Program-made: the position numbers and the translations under genes | Shown: positions 49,332 to 59,564 of the stretch, one piece after another | Layout of the letters: every line of letters starts with the position of its first letter | How positions within the stretch are numbered: position 1 is the stretch's first letter | Notes under the pieces: generated by a model | What the model saw: the letters and a program-made list of their open reading frames with translations, nothing else | Database searches by the model: none | What the model was told of the DNA's origin: nothing | From: Clavelina lepadiformis | Lineage: Eukaryota > Chordata > Ascidiacea > Aplousobranchia > Clavelinidae | NCBI RefSeq assembly: GCF_947623445.1 | Contig: NC_135245.1 | Location: forward strand, 2,611,501 to 2,675,500 | Reading direction: 5' to 3' | DNA: 64,000 nt

Positions 49332-50900
49332 ATGACAAAGAAATAATTCGCTTGTGCACTACTCGTGTGAAGTATTACACAAGGAACAAATCTGTCATAA
49401 AGACCGCGAATGCTGGCGGTAATTGTTTGAATATGAGCGAGGACGATAGATGGTTGATAACTTGTTTTACTTCTGCTTCGATGAATGAGTTTTCATTTCT
49501 CAAATTTGCGTGACTATGCTGTTAGTTGCTTGATTCTGTCTATACAAATTACTAAATTATAAAGTTCCCATTTTATTTATTATAACACAAAGGTTTTCAC
49601 CTTCGGGCAAAGCTTACTGAATGTTACATAGCGCTGTAGTAACCAGTGAAATCGATCACACGAAAAGGGAAGATTGCAAACATTACATCAGTATTTATAT
49701 GTGACACACCAGTTCAAGCGAGGAAATTATCTGACGTCATTAAGGAAAACTCAAGTCTGGTAAACACTGAATTCCAATATCCCAAATTAAATTCCAAACA
49801 TCTCAAAACAACTCGTGAGTCGTGACGTAATCGTCACATAGCCTTCCTACCCAGAGTAAAGCTTGCCTGAAATGAAATTGAAGGCAACCTTTACTCGACA
49901 AAATTATGTCTGTGGTATAATATTCATCACAGTTATTAAAACAAGAATTTGGTACAGTACAATGACAGAGCTCGGTAAATATAACAAATATCGATACACC
50001 GTTTCACTTGAAATACAAAACATGAGACATAAGCTTACAGAAGTGTCGCATTCCCTTGCGTGTCGAAGGTAAAAAAATGAGCGATCTCGTCTGCGTGTGT
50101 CGTTCCGCGGCTGTAGCAAGCCATGTTCGCGGTAGAGAGATGCAGTTTGTTGCGATGTCCAGTGGACTTTGTTTCTTGATGCGTAAAAAATATATACAAT
50201 AGTTTGCTCATGCTCTTGGAGATGTATAACACGTTAGTTAGGCGATCAAAACTTCATCACATCAACCAGGTATCAATGTCATTAGTTCTGTTGTTTCCGA
50301 ATTGATCTCGTTGCTGATATTGTAGATGGAATGTCCTGAAAACTTCCTCGTTGACTAGCGTTCGTAGTTGGCTGATCTTGCTGTTGAAACTTGGTCATCA
50401 AAACTTCATAAATAGCTGGTAACATTCCTTCTCGCTCAATGTGCAACTAACTCAGCAATTTCGAACTTATCAGGGCACCAATTTATGACAACGAAATTAA
50501 AGCGAGGATGGTTGAAGATGATAGATTGTTTTTCTTCTGACTCGATGAGATGGTTGTCATTTCTCGAACGGTTTGCTTCTGCTATTTGTTTAATTTCTGT
50601 CTATATAAATTGCTAACTGATAATGTTGCCATTTTATTTATTATAAGATACAAAGGTTTTCACCTTCGGGCAAAGCTTACTGAATGTTACATAGCGCTGT
50701 AGTACCAGTGAAATCGATCACACGAAAAGGGAAGATTGAAAACATTACATCAGTATTTATATGTGACACACCAGTTCAAGCGAGGAAATTATCTGACGTC
50801 ATTAAGGAAAACTCAAGTCTGGTAAACACTGAATTCTAATATCCCAAATTAAATTCCAAACATCTCAAAACAACTCGTGAGTCGTGAAGTAATCGTCACA
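49332..50900 (-). mobile_element. Miniature non-coding LTR retroelement, about 1.57 kb
   Basis: Two direct long repeats, 49332-49838 and 50484-50900, flank about 645 bp of internal sequence. Read on the minus strand they begin TGTGAC and end GTCATA, nearly inverted termini, and carry a TATAAATA box and an AATAAA signal in promoter-then-polyA order, as LTRs do. Just inside the 5' LTR is TTGGTGCCCTGATAAG, a plausible tRNA primer site, and just before the 3' LTR a purine-rich GGGTAGGAAGG tract. The outer flanks share AGTCG, a likely target duplication. I recognise no gag, pol or env domain in the interior. The LTRs are closely similar over most of their length, so the insertion is fairly young. 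Size and lack of genes resemble TRIM elements; superfamily unknown. The two LTRs differ in length. Confidence 0.75.
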
Positions 50901-51519
50901 CGACTTGCTCTATACTTATGCGAAATGGATAATGTTTGTACTACTGTTGTGTAAACAGTAAAGTTACAAAAAATAGCTCATCATGAAATAAACATTTAAC
51001 AGATATCACTAAACCTTTGGTTTCGATTATAAAATTTTTCCTTGAAAAGATACAGGCATCATCGAACAATTCTCTTTAGTTTTCGACGTATGAAATCATT
51101 CTTACTTTTTCAATTTTTTTGGTGAATATTATTTAGCATCTATAATTCTACAAAGTAAATGATTTGGAAACACGTTTGTTAATGTTTTTAATCTTTTGGT
51201 TAAAAAATCGTTTTAAATTTAGCTGATTGGACACTATGCTACGCATCAATGCACGTAATATTGGTATTTCGATGGGCAAACGTGTCTTGAACGATTTTAT
51301 TGAAAACTTATAATTACCAGAAGTTCTTTTCATTTTTTTGTGAAGTTTTCGGACTGTAGGCTTAGAGCGACGGTCACTATATTGGAGTAACTTTAAAGCG
51401 TAAGTTAATTAGCGATTCAACAGTATGTTTAGTAAAGACTGCTGTAGAAGTTTATAGGATTCAACCGCAACTGTTTGGTTACCACATGTAGCGGATCAGC
51501 GGAGTAGCCTAAGTAAAAC
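50901..51519. other. Intergenic, no gene seen
   Basis: AT-rich sequence between the LTR element and the MITE. No ORF, repeat end or regulatory motif that I can support. Confidence 0.5.
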
Positions 51520-51828
51520 CGGTGTAGTGCCGAATATTGACCCCCCTTTTTGACGTAATAAATTCATTGTCTGATAAAGGATTTGATTCAGCAGAAAACA
51601 TCCGCCTATTCAGTAGCTGAATAGTATCATACCGTAACTTTTGCGAATGCATGTATAATGGCAAACAAAATACTAGGCCTATAATACCGCAGGTCACAGG
51701 TGTTGGCTTACTTTGTCTGTACGTTCTGTAGGCTACTCGTGTATAAAAATTATTGCGTATTGAATGAATGAGTTTATTACGTCACAAAAGGGGGTTAATA
51801 TTTGGCAGGGGGTCACTATTTGACACCG
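51520..51828. mobile_element. MITE with long terminal inverted repeats
   Basis: The two ends (about 51520-51570 and 51770-51828) are imperfect inverted copies: both read from outside CGGTGT, then a TATTGACCCCC- or TATTAACCCCC-like block, TTTTTGACGTAATAAA and CTCATT or TTCATT. The 309-bp element has no coding capacity. I could not fix a target duplication, so the superfamily is open. Confidence 0.75.
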
Positions 51829-52941
51829 AATCTAGAGCAGATGTGCACTACCAAATAACGTCATAATTTGGGAAGTGGGGTTATAGTATAATAATGCATG
51901 ACGTGGTTGTGCATTTTTGCACTAGATTTGTAAAACCTTTGTTTTTCCTATTGTTTATAGTGGTGTTGGTAACGTTATGTAGCCTATATGAAATAGAATG
52001 GGGGCATACTTCATCTATTCATCGATGTACAAAATGAGGGTTTACCAGAATTGAAGATTTTTACTGAGAGGCCAGCCATAAAAATTAAATTAACTTGTAT
52101 CATTGTTTAGGTCAACGAAGTGGCTATTTTACCGGTGTTCGTTAACCGAAGTTGCTGAATCGCAATACGGACACAGTAACCGGCAGGTTTTTGCTGATGG
52201 GTTCATCACTCTCATTTTGTATGAGGTTATTTTAGGTTGAAAATTATCATACATTTCAATTCACTGACTAGCATAATTGCTGTATTTCGTATTTGTCTAC
52301 TTCACAGGCCGCTGTTTACCAAAGTACCCAGAATGGAATGTAAGTTTTTTGTGCACCAGACAGCGTAATTTTCAAAGATTGGTGAGGCAACAAAAAGTGT
52401 GCACCAAATATCGCTGTTTGGAATTTAGTTAGCTTACAAAGTATGTTTTTTGACCCATTTTGTGCACATGTTCGGTGTACAATGATTTCTTTTCGTACGA
52501 GCAAAGTTCTGAAGAAAGAAAAAAACGGCTAGCTGTTCACCGAGGTAGTTTTTCCAAATTCGGTAACAGCAGCCAATGAAATCGATGCTGCCTTAAGCGA
52601 ATTCAGCAATTTGTGCTAATACTTACAGACTTATTACAGTGTTAGGGTTGGAAAGCCACTCTAGGAAAGCACCCAGTGTTCGAATTTTACCAAAAAGTTG
52701 TAATTTTAATATTAATTTTTGGTTAAATATCATTGGGTTTTTGCAGGTAGTAAACACAATTCTTCTAACTGTAGGCCAAATTTCAAGTCTCTGACTACAA
52801 TACATTTTAAACTCACCAACCTCATTTTCAAGCCTAAAATGAAACTTTGATGTCCTGTACCTGTAATATCTCTTAACAAGAAACAAGCTAGATGGCCTTT
52901 TTTGCACAATTTTGCATCAATTCCTCTGTTTCTTTAAATTT
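51829..52941. other. Intergenic, no gene seen
   Basis: Short ORFs occur on the minus strand (52316-52504, 52623-52907), the second with several AG/GT splice-like sites, but neither shows a family resemblance. Partly the 3' UTR of the minus-strand gene ending at 52942. Confidence 0.4.
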
Positions 52942-54524
52942 TCACGGAGCTACATGTTCTGTAAGTTTCTTTTTTAACCACTTTTCTCTGCTTGGGTCTA
53001 CATTTTGTAGCAGAGCCAGTTTATAACAAAGACCTACAGTGGTAAAATGCATTGTTATCGATAACAAGTCACTTAACTTGATGTCTTTGGAGAAGTAGGC
53101 TGTGGCATAGGATACGTTTGAAAACATATTTGCATACCAATTTAAATAGAATATATTAAATAAGATATTTAACAAGCACATTTAGCTCTCTACTGTTATT
53201 TACCTTTGCGTTGTGAAATAACTGAGACGATATGCTTGTGACGTAAAAGGATCTTTTCCATTTAAAATAAATCTTCATTGTCGGTACGGAAACAGGCAAA
53301 GAACCATGCTCAGCTGGTCAGCATGTACTAAGTCACCATTGGTTTTTAATTATTTCCAATCAAATTTAGCCTAGACACAGTTATTCTGTTTAGCTTGTTC
53401 AAAGCAACCCTTAACTTCGCTGTAATTGCTCGTTTTCGCAAATCTGCTATTTATCGGAAGCTGAGTCTTAAACCACTGCATGAATGCAACAATTTGCTTA
53501 AGTTTACCTGACATTTTTGTGTGTAATTTTCCAGAATAGGGTTGAATTTATTAATAAAAAATTGTCCAAAAATTTAATACTAAAACATCTTGATGTCTGT
53601 GTTCAAAAATCAGCTCCAGTATGTGTGAAACTGAAAAGTTTTTTTTTTGTTTTCACTTCTCTCGGTGTGCAATATCGTTTCTGCCAAAAATTGTCTCGGG
53701 TGTGCTTTTGCCATGCTCTGCAGTCTGAGTGTTAAGGATTGAATTTTGTTTATAAGATTTAGAAACAGTCTTAACATTGTGATAGCCGATAATGGAAAGT
53801 TTTGTACCTGCACACATGAGGTTCATCGACGTATGTATCAAACTTGGTTATCTTCGCGCCAATTTATAATAAATAAATAAAGAATTGAGGCAAAATTTGC
53901 TTCTTTGTAAGCACGATTTCGCGTCAAAAACTGCCTTACATTTCAGTCTGGGAATAGCTGATATACAGATGGTGGCGTACGTTACTGACATATACATTGA
54001 CAGGTTACATCAACTAGCAAGAATTCCTTCACCCCCATTTTGTACGTAACGTTACTGTGGATTGAAATAAATGCTAAAACTAAAATGACTTATCGGTGCT
54101 ATCTTTTTCAAACTCTAAATTAACCTACTGTTTGAGAACACTAGATCAAAACGGCAAAATTGGTGCAATATATTCCTCGGCAAAAAACAAAAATTTTCAC
54201 CTCATCAACTAGAAATCGGTTGAAGCAACCAGAACATATTCTCAAGTATTCTGTCTAAGGCCAAAATGTTGTACTCTTACGTTGTTTGTATTTAAAATAT
54301 TTTATTTTGTCCTTGGGAACATATGGCAGGTAAAAAGGCCAAAAATTTGCGCCAAAGAATCGTCGCATAGCACTCTGCAGATTTTTCATCTCCAGCGCAC
54401 TGAGTAAACGTTCCAATCTGGTTAAGATTTTATCAGCTGCCTGTACCTGGAAAGGCTGCCCAAGTAGGTTACAGCTATCCATCAAGTGGTTAGAGGCCAA
54501 CAGCTTATGCAGTGAACATTTCAT
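52942..54524 (-). CDS. Probable four-exon gene resembling NEPRO N-terminal region
   Basis: Exons high to low: 54524-54281, 54250-54201, 53807-53657, 53099-52942; phases agree, giving 200 residues from the first ATG. The pattern ILTRLERLLSALEMKNLQSA, then a spaced C-x3-F motif (RICSGCFNRFL) and a hydrophobic FPLSAITMLRLFLNLINKI helix recalls the N-terminal region of NEPRO (nucleolus and neural progenitor protein, linked to ribosome and RNase MRP biology), which has QCLKRLKNMNLEGSI and a CCKTFLL then FIILNLVMVGLVSRLW order. The last exon ends DPSREKWLKKKLTEHVAP and is much shorter than vertebrate NEPRO. The first intron would be only 30 bases (54251-54280), which is suspect. The frame is open upstream of the ATG and another exon may exist. 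Gene status is more secure than the family. Confidence 0.45.
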
Positions 54525-55631
54525 ATAAAATAAGGTTTGCTTGTTTGTTTTAACTTCGTTCTCAGCTGATCATAATTTGCAGAAATTGTTCATTGTGATA
54601 TATCTGTAGCGTTCACCAGCCATCCACTAGGTAGTGGCAGACACTAGCTCCATTTGCTGTTAAAGTTATTTTGTTTTTCCTCACAGTTCGCAACTTCGAG
54701 TCAGTTGACTTTAAGACAAGGTGGCACACAGACGTTGTTTTGAGACGTTTGTCCACATCAAATTTTGTCTGTGCTTTGGTACATGTTATTTGCCAATAGA
54801 TTGATATCAAGTTAGATGCAGTCGTTGATCAGGAACAGCTCAACAACATATATTTAGCGTATTGTCTTTCGTTGTGCTCATATATGTTATAACCTTGGTG
54901 AGGTTGAAACAGAACATTTGATTGGAGTCAGCTTAGCAAAGCAACCGTTGAGCTCTGCAGTGCAGTGTACTCAAATGTACGATGTGTGAGGGAGTGTGCA
55001 GCTGACGATTTGTTGCGCTACTGTTACTGTTGTTTTATCCCAACATGGGAATGTCGCTTGTTGCTGTGACAAGTCACATTTTTTCAAGGACAATCAACAT
55101 CGTTCTGCCTAGGAGTCGCATTGAATGGATATGACTTTTAAGTCGTTTTGTCCATTCGGCCGAATTTTTTGGCATGGACCAATCTTTTGAAGTATTGCTT
55201 TATATTATGTACAGTTTTGTGTAGATTAAGTTTCTTGCAACTGTCATGATAGCATACTCGGTGAGATAACAGCTGGATGAAGGTGTGTGTAACACAAACC
55301 TACTGGCCGAGTTACATGAGCATAATGTAGAAGAAGTCAAAAAAGTACTTATTATCACCACGTTCAAATAAGAAATTTAGTGGATTGATTAATGTTATTT
55401 GCTTTGTATGCATATAGAGTTTAAAGTAGATAGTCCTGAAATGGTTCTTTAGTACCACGAGCTTGCTATGCTACCTGCAGTTGCTATTAACAAGCTTGTG
55501 GTGTATATATGTTCATAATCATATAAACGTTATTTGCACTTTCTTACTCGATGAAAGTATTAATAATTTACATTATTTTGGACAGTATTCAGCATCTGTT
55601 ATTTAGGTGTTTGATAAATTACACATTTGCA
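54525..55631. other. Divergent intergenic region upstream of SRRM1
   Basis: No gene recognised. May contain an upstream exon of the minus-strand gene and the SRRM1 promoter. An acceptor-like TTATTTAG at 55599-55606, 25 bases before the SRRM1 ATG, could receive a spliced leader. Confidence 0.4.
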
Positions 55632-58600
55632 ATGGATGCTGGATTTTTTCGTGGAACAAGTACAGACCAGGACAATCGTTTTGTAAATAAACAGAAGAAA
55701 CTTTTGAAATCTATGAAGTTCGCCAATGGATTGGAAACAAAAATTAACATGAAAAAGATTAACATGGAAACAATAAAACCATGGATTTCAAAGCGTGTTA
55801 CAGAGTTGTTGGGCTTTGAGGATGATGTTGTCATTGAGTATGTGTTCAACAGCTTGGAAGAACAACATCCTGATCCCAAGGTTTTGCAGATAAACCTCAC
55901 AGGATTTTTGAATGGCAAAAATGCCAGACTCTTTCTGGGAGAACTGTGGCCCCTGCTTGTCTCTGCGCAGGAGACCGTAACTGGCATTCCTGAAGTATTT
56001 TTGGAACAAAAGAAAGAAGAAATTTTGCAGAGACAACTTGAAGCAGAAAGTATCGCTGCATTGAAACTGAAAGTGGATGAAGTGAGAAAATCAAGTGACA
56101 AAAAGGAGCGTGAGGAGAAAGAACGAAAAAGAAGAGAAAGAAGACGCTCAAGAAGCAGATCTTATGATCGACATAAACACCGTAGTCGAAGATCACGTTC
56201 GCGATCTCCTAGGAGACGTCAGAGATGGGATAGATCTCCAGAGAAGCGAAGAGAACGAGAAAAGGACTTGAAAGGAGAAGAGAGAAGGCCCAGGTTTAGA
56301 GAAGAAAAACCTCAGGAAAGTGTTAAAGTGGAAGAAATCAAGCCCATTCCACAACCAGTTCCACCACCAGCAATAAGACACTCCCCTGCCCCAGTTCAGC
56401 AAAGTGATAATCATGAGGAAGTCAAAACTGATGCCATTGACAAAGCAGACGTACAAGACACAAATTTGTCTTTGCCACTTGCATCAAATGAAGATCAAAG
56501 CAGTGAAAGTGGCATAAAAGATCCGGAAGAAAACTCGGGTGATGTTCGTGTTGATTCGGCAACAACTGCCATTGTAAAGCCAATAATAAGATCCATGCCA
56601 GAACAAGAAGACCACTCCTCTTCTGATTTGGATGATTCTAGCAGCAGCAGCAGCAGTGGTAATAGTTCATCTGATGAATCTGTCAAGCAAGATAAAGACA
56701 AAGGTTCCAGAGGACGTGATAATAGGCCACATAGCAATTCCAGAAGGCACGAAAGGTCACCGCGTGAATCATGGAGAGAGAGGTCCCCACAAGATTCAAG
56801 GAAGTATGACAGATCAACATACGACTCCCGAAGAAGAAACAGGTCACCTTACGATTCTAGGAGACGTGCTAGGTCTCCTCCTGAATCCAGGAGACGGGAC
56901 AGATCACGTCATGAATCCAGGAGACGTGACAGGTCCCCTTACGATTCACGAAGGCATTCACCACATGATTTCAGAAGACGTGATAGGTCTCCAGTTCGTG
57001 GACGTTCACCTCACGACTCTCGGAGACGCGATCGGTCATTAATGGATGGTAGGCGACGTGAACGGTCACCTCTTGGCTCTAGGAGACAAACATCGTCATC
57101 TAGTAGATATCCTAAGGAGAAAGCGCAACGTGTGCGCAAGCCATCTTCATCTTCAAGCTCTTCCTCCAGTGAAGAAGAATTGCCTCAAAAACAGAAGGGC
57201 TCACCCCAGAAAGAAGTCGGAAAGTTCCACAAGCAACGTGGATCCAGTAGTGACAGTGCTTCCTCAGATAGTAGCGTAAGCCCAACTAAGAAAAAACAAT
57301 ATCGGAAGCAAAGATCACCAAGCGAGTCTGAATCTTCCCCGGAAGTTCAAAAGCAGAAAACTAAAGCTCCTCCAGACCCATGGGCCAGGGCTCCACGAAG
57401 GGACTCCTCAAGCCCTGAGGTTGAAGCAAGAAGGAGTCGTATGGCACGAAGTCAACCAGCTGAAAAACGCTCCACTTCATCAAAACGACCTCAGCAAGAC
57501 AGTAGTGATGAATCTCCGCAGAGGCCTAGTGTTAAACTGCGTGACGTTGATAAAAAAGAAAAGAAGTTAGAAAAGGAGACTTCTAACAAAGACAAAAAGA
57601 AGAAGAAGAAGCAGAAAAAGAAGGAAGAAAAGAAACAGAAGTCAAAGAAGGAAAAGAAAAAAAAGAAGAAACACAACAAATCGAAAGATGAGTCATCATC
57701 TCTGAAGGAAAAGAGTTTCAAACGTAAAAAATCCTCATCACCAGAAATAAGAAGGAAACTGACAGCATCTGACAGCTCGTCAGACAGCGAAGCAGAAGTA
57801 ACAACCCGTAAACCCATTGCAGCAATGAAACGAAAAGCCAGCCAACCAGAAAAAGATGCAAGGCATTTCGGAGTACGATCTGCAAAGCAAACTAAGACAA
57901 GGGACAGTTTCTCTGATAGTGAAAGTGACATTGCCATCCAAAAAGGAGATAAGCGACCACGATCAGCCGGCCGAAAAAGTTCATCGATTGGTCAAATGGA
58001 ACAAGCTTCAAAAATAGACAGAAGACACAGAAGAACACGAGATTCATCTGAAAGTGATGAAGAAACAGATCCTCCCCAAAAAGTAGACAGACGGCGACAG
58101 AAGCCACAGCGAAGCTCGTCTGAAAGTGAACAAGAAAGACCCACCAAAAAAACTACCAAACCCTTGAGGCAAAAACAAAGTTCTCAAAGTGAAATGGAAC
58201 AAGCTCCTAGAAAGGAAAAGCGTTTCAGAAGACCATCAAGCTCATCAGAAAGCGATTCGTCTCCACAACAGGAGACTGAGAAACGACGACCCAAACCTCA
58301 GGAGAGCTGCTCAGAAAGTGAAGAGGAACCATCTCCTGTGAAAAGATTGGACAAGCGTTCAAGGCAGAAGCGTGAAGCATCTCCTAGTGATGAAGTTCGT
58401 CCTTCCAAACAAAAGAAGGCTTCCAGACAAAAGTCGAAACCTGCAGCATCCGTCTCATCAAAAAATGTCAGCAAAACCTCCAAAAAAAGCCGTGAGCCTC
58501 CATCTTCATCAGAGAGCAGTGAATCAAGCTCAGAATCAAGTGAACCCACTCCTCCACCAGTCATCGTTAGAAAAAACAAGGGAAGACCAAAGAAGAATAT

Positions 58601-58703
58601 CCCACCACCAAGCTCTTCCTCCTCATCCGATAGCAGCTCTTCCGAATCAAATGATGAGAAGAATCTTCGAAAAAGAGCGCTTGCCTCGCTGCAGAAGAAA
58701 TAA
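55632..58703 (+). CDS. SRRM1: Serine/arginine repetitive matrix protein 1 (SRm160), intronless
   Basis: Splicing coactivator and exon-junction-associated nuclear matrix protein that bridges SR proteins and snRNPs (family knowledge). Single exon, 1023 residues (human about 904). The start MDAGFFRGTSTDQDNRF is nearly identical to human; the frame is open 27 codons further upstream but similarity begins here. A PWI nucleic-acid-binding domain covers about residues 27-130 (IKPWISKRVTELLGFEDDVV, INLTGFLNGKNARLFLGELW). Then come an RS segment (about 165-220), an acidic Ser-rich segment, about 115 residues of near-tandem RRRDRSPYDS-type repeats (nt 56745-57095), SSSSEEE blocks, a Lys-rich tract (57590-57680), further SESE/RRRR repeats, and the conserved end KNLRKRALASLQKK (human REKALRSMRK). 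The ORF stays open despite extreme simple-sequence content. The vertebrate gene has many introns; this copy has none in its coding region. Confidence 0.95.
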   Translation: MDAGFFRGTSTDQDNRFVNKQKKLLKSMKFANGLETKINMKKINMETIKPWISKRVTELLGFEDDVVIEYVFNSLEEQHPDPKVLQINLTGFLNGKNARLFLGELWPLLVSAQETVTGIPEVFLEQKKEEILQRQLEAESIAALKLKVDEVRKSSDKKEREEKERKRRERRRSRSRSYDRHKHRSRRSRSRSPRRRQRWDRSPEKRREREKDLKGEERRPRFREEKPQESVKVEEIKPIPQPVPPPAIRHSPAPVQQSDNHEEVKTDAIDKADVQDTNLSLPLASNEDQSSESGIKDPEENSGDVRVDSATTAIVKPIIRSMPEQEDHSSSDLDDSSSSSSSGNSSSDESVKQDKDKGSRGRDNRPHSNSRRHERSPRESWRERSPQDSRKYDRSTYDSRRRNRSPYDSRRRARSPPESRRRDRSRHESRRRDRSPYDSRRHSPHDFRRRDRSPVRGRSPHDSRRRDRSLMDGRRRERSPLGSRRQTSSSSRYPKEKAQRVRKPSSSSSSSSSEEELPQKQKGSPQKEVGKFHKQRGSSSDSASSDSSVSPTKKKQYRKQRSPSESESSPEVQKQKTKAPPDPWARAPRRDSSSPEVEARRSRMARSQPAEKRSTSSKRPQQDSSDESPQRPSVKLRDVDKKEKKLEKETSNKDKKKKKKQKKKEEKKQKSKKEKKKKKKHNKSKDESSSLKEKSFKRKKSSSPEIRRKLTASDSSSDSEAEVTTRKPIAAMKRKASQPEKDARHFGVRSAKQTKTRDSFSDSESDIAIQKGDKRPRSAGRKSSSIGQMEQASKIDRRHRRTRDSSESDEETDPPQKVDRRRQKPQRSSSESEQERPTKKTTKPLRQKQSSQSEMEQAPRKEKRFRRPSSSSESDSSPQQETEKRRPKPQESCSESEEEPSPVKRLDKRSRQKREASPSDEVRPSKQKKASRQKSKPAASVSSKNVSKTSKKSREPPSSSESSESSSESSEPTPPPVIVRKNKGRPKKNIPPPSSSSSSDSSSSESNDEKNLRKRALASLQKK

Positions 58704-59564
58704 TTTTGTACCTGCTGGAAGGTTCTCGCCAGAAAATATGTTGGTTGTCTGTTTTGTTCATCCAAACATAATTAAAATCATGGTTTGAATTCTGTATATT
58801 TACAGTACCGTATGCAAATTCACTGCCCTTGTCATCATAATTGTGCTAATGAATCACTTCAGTTTTGTAGAGTGGAGTTTTTCTGATTCTCGATGGCAGT
58901 TCTAACTCCTTTGGTTTTCTTGTATTTTAGCAGAACTTAAATGAACAGGACTTAATTTAGTGCTGCATCATTATCTACAAACAAGTGAAGTTTGACTCAT
59001 ACTTTGCTGTGTCTGTTTGAGTGCTTTCATTTTTTGACGTTACAATGCTTTGTGCTGTTAATTCGGACCCAAAATATGATGGTTGTGGCTACTTTTAAAA
59101 ACACTACAGTGGAAGCGTATTAATTCAGCTTTGCTTAAGTAAGCATCTTCTTCCATCAAAATACCTACTTACGGTAAAATTATTTACACCGAATTCAAAT
59201 GACTTCTAAAAACAATTAAATCATGTTTTTCAGCTTCGACTTAACAGCTTCTGTTGTAATGTATTGTTATGCTAAACTCTATACGATATCTGGCTTTGTC
59301 AGTAGTATTTTATTGCGGTTGTTAATGCATTGAGCTATTTAACATGCCCACAATATAACAAACTACCGTATGTAATTAGTGGCTGTTAGGAGATTGACTT
59401 CTACTGAATTCTCATAAAATCTGTTTTTGCTCATACGACTGTGACTATTAAGTCTGTGGTGGTTTTGTTGCAATGATGTGTTCATCTGCATAATATCGCA
59501 GTCAAAAAACATTATTTGTGCTTTGTTTTTGACTTTTACAGGATTAGGAGCATATATAATTGTT
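58704..59564. other. Spacer between SRRM1 and SNRNP40
   Basis: 861 bases, AT-rich, no ORF of note. It must hold the SRRM1 3' end and the SNRNP40 5' region. A good splice acceptor (TTGACTTTTACAG ending at 59541) lies 23 bases before the SNRNP40 start codon with no clear local donor exon. Confidence 0.55.

Noticed and set aside
49863-50232. Short ORFs on both strands inside the LTR element
   Set aside because: No recognisable gag, protease, reverse transcriptase or envelope motif; treated as non-coding interior.
55551-55631. 27-residue N-terminal extension of SRRM1
   Set aside because: Conserved sequence begins exactly at the second methionine.
57491-57937. Phe/Ser/Leu-rich 148-codon minus ORF opposite SRRM1
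   Set aside because: Reverse complement of the Lys-rich tract; no splice or start context.
59478-59564. 29-residue N-terminal extension of SNRNP40
   Set aside because: It spans a good splice acceptor and lacks similarity to SNRNP40, whose conserved start is at 59565.
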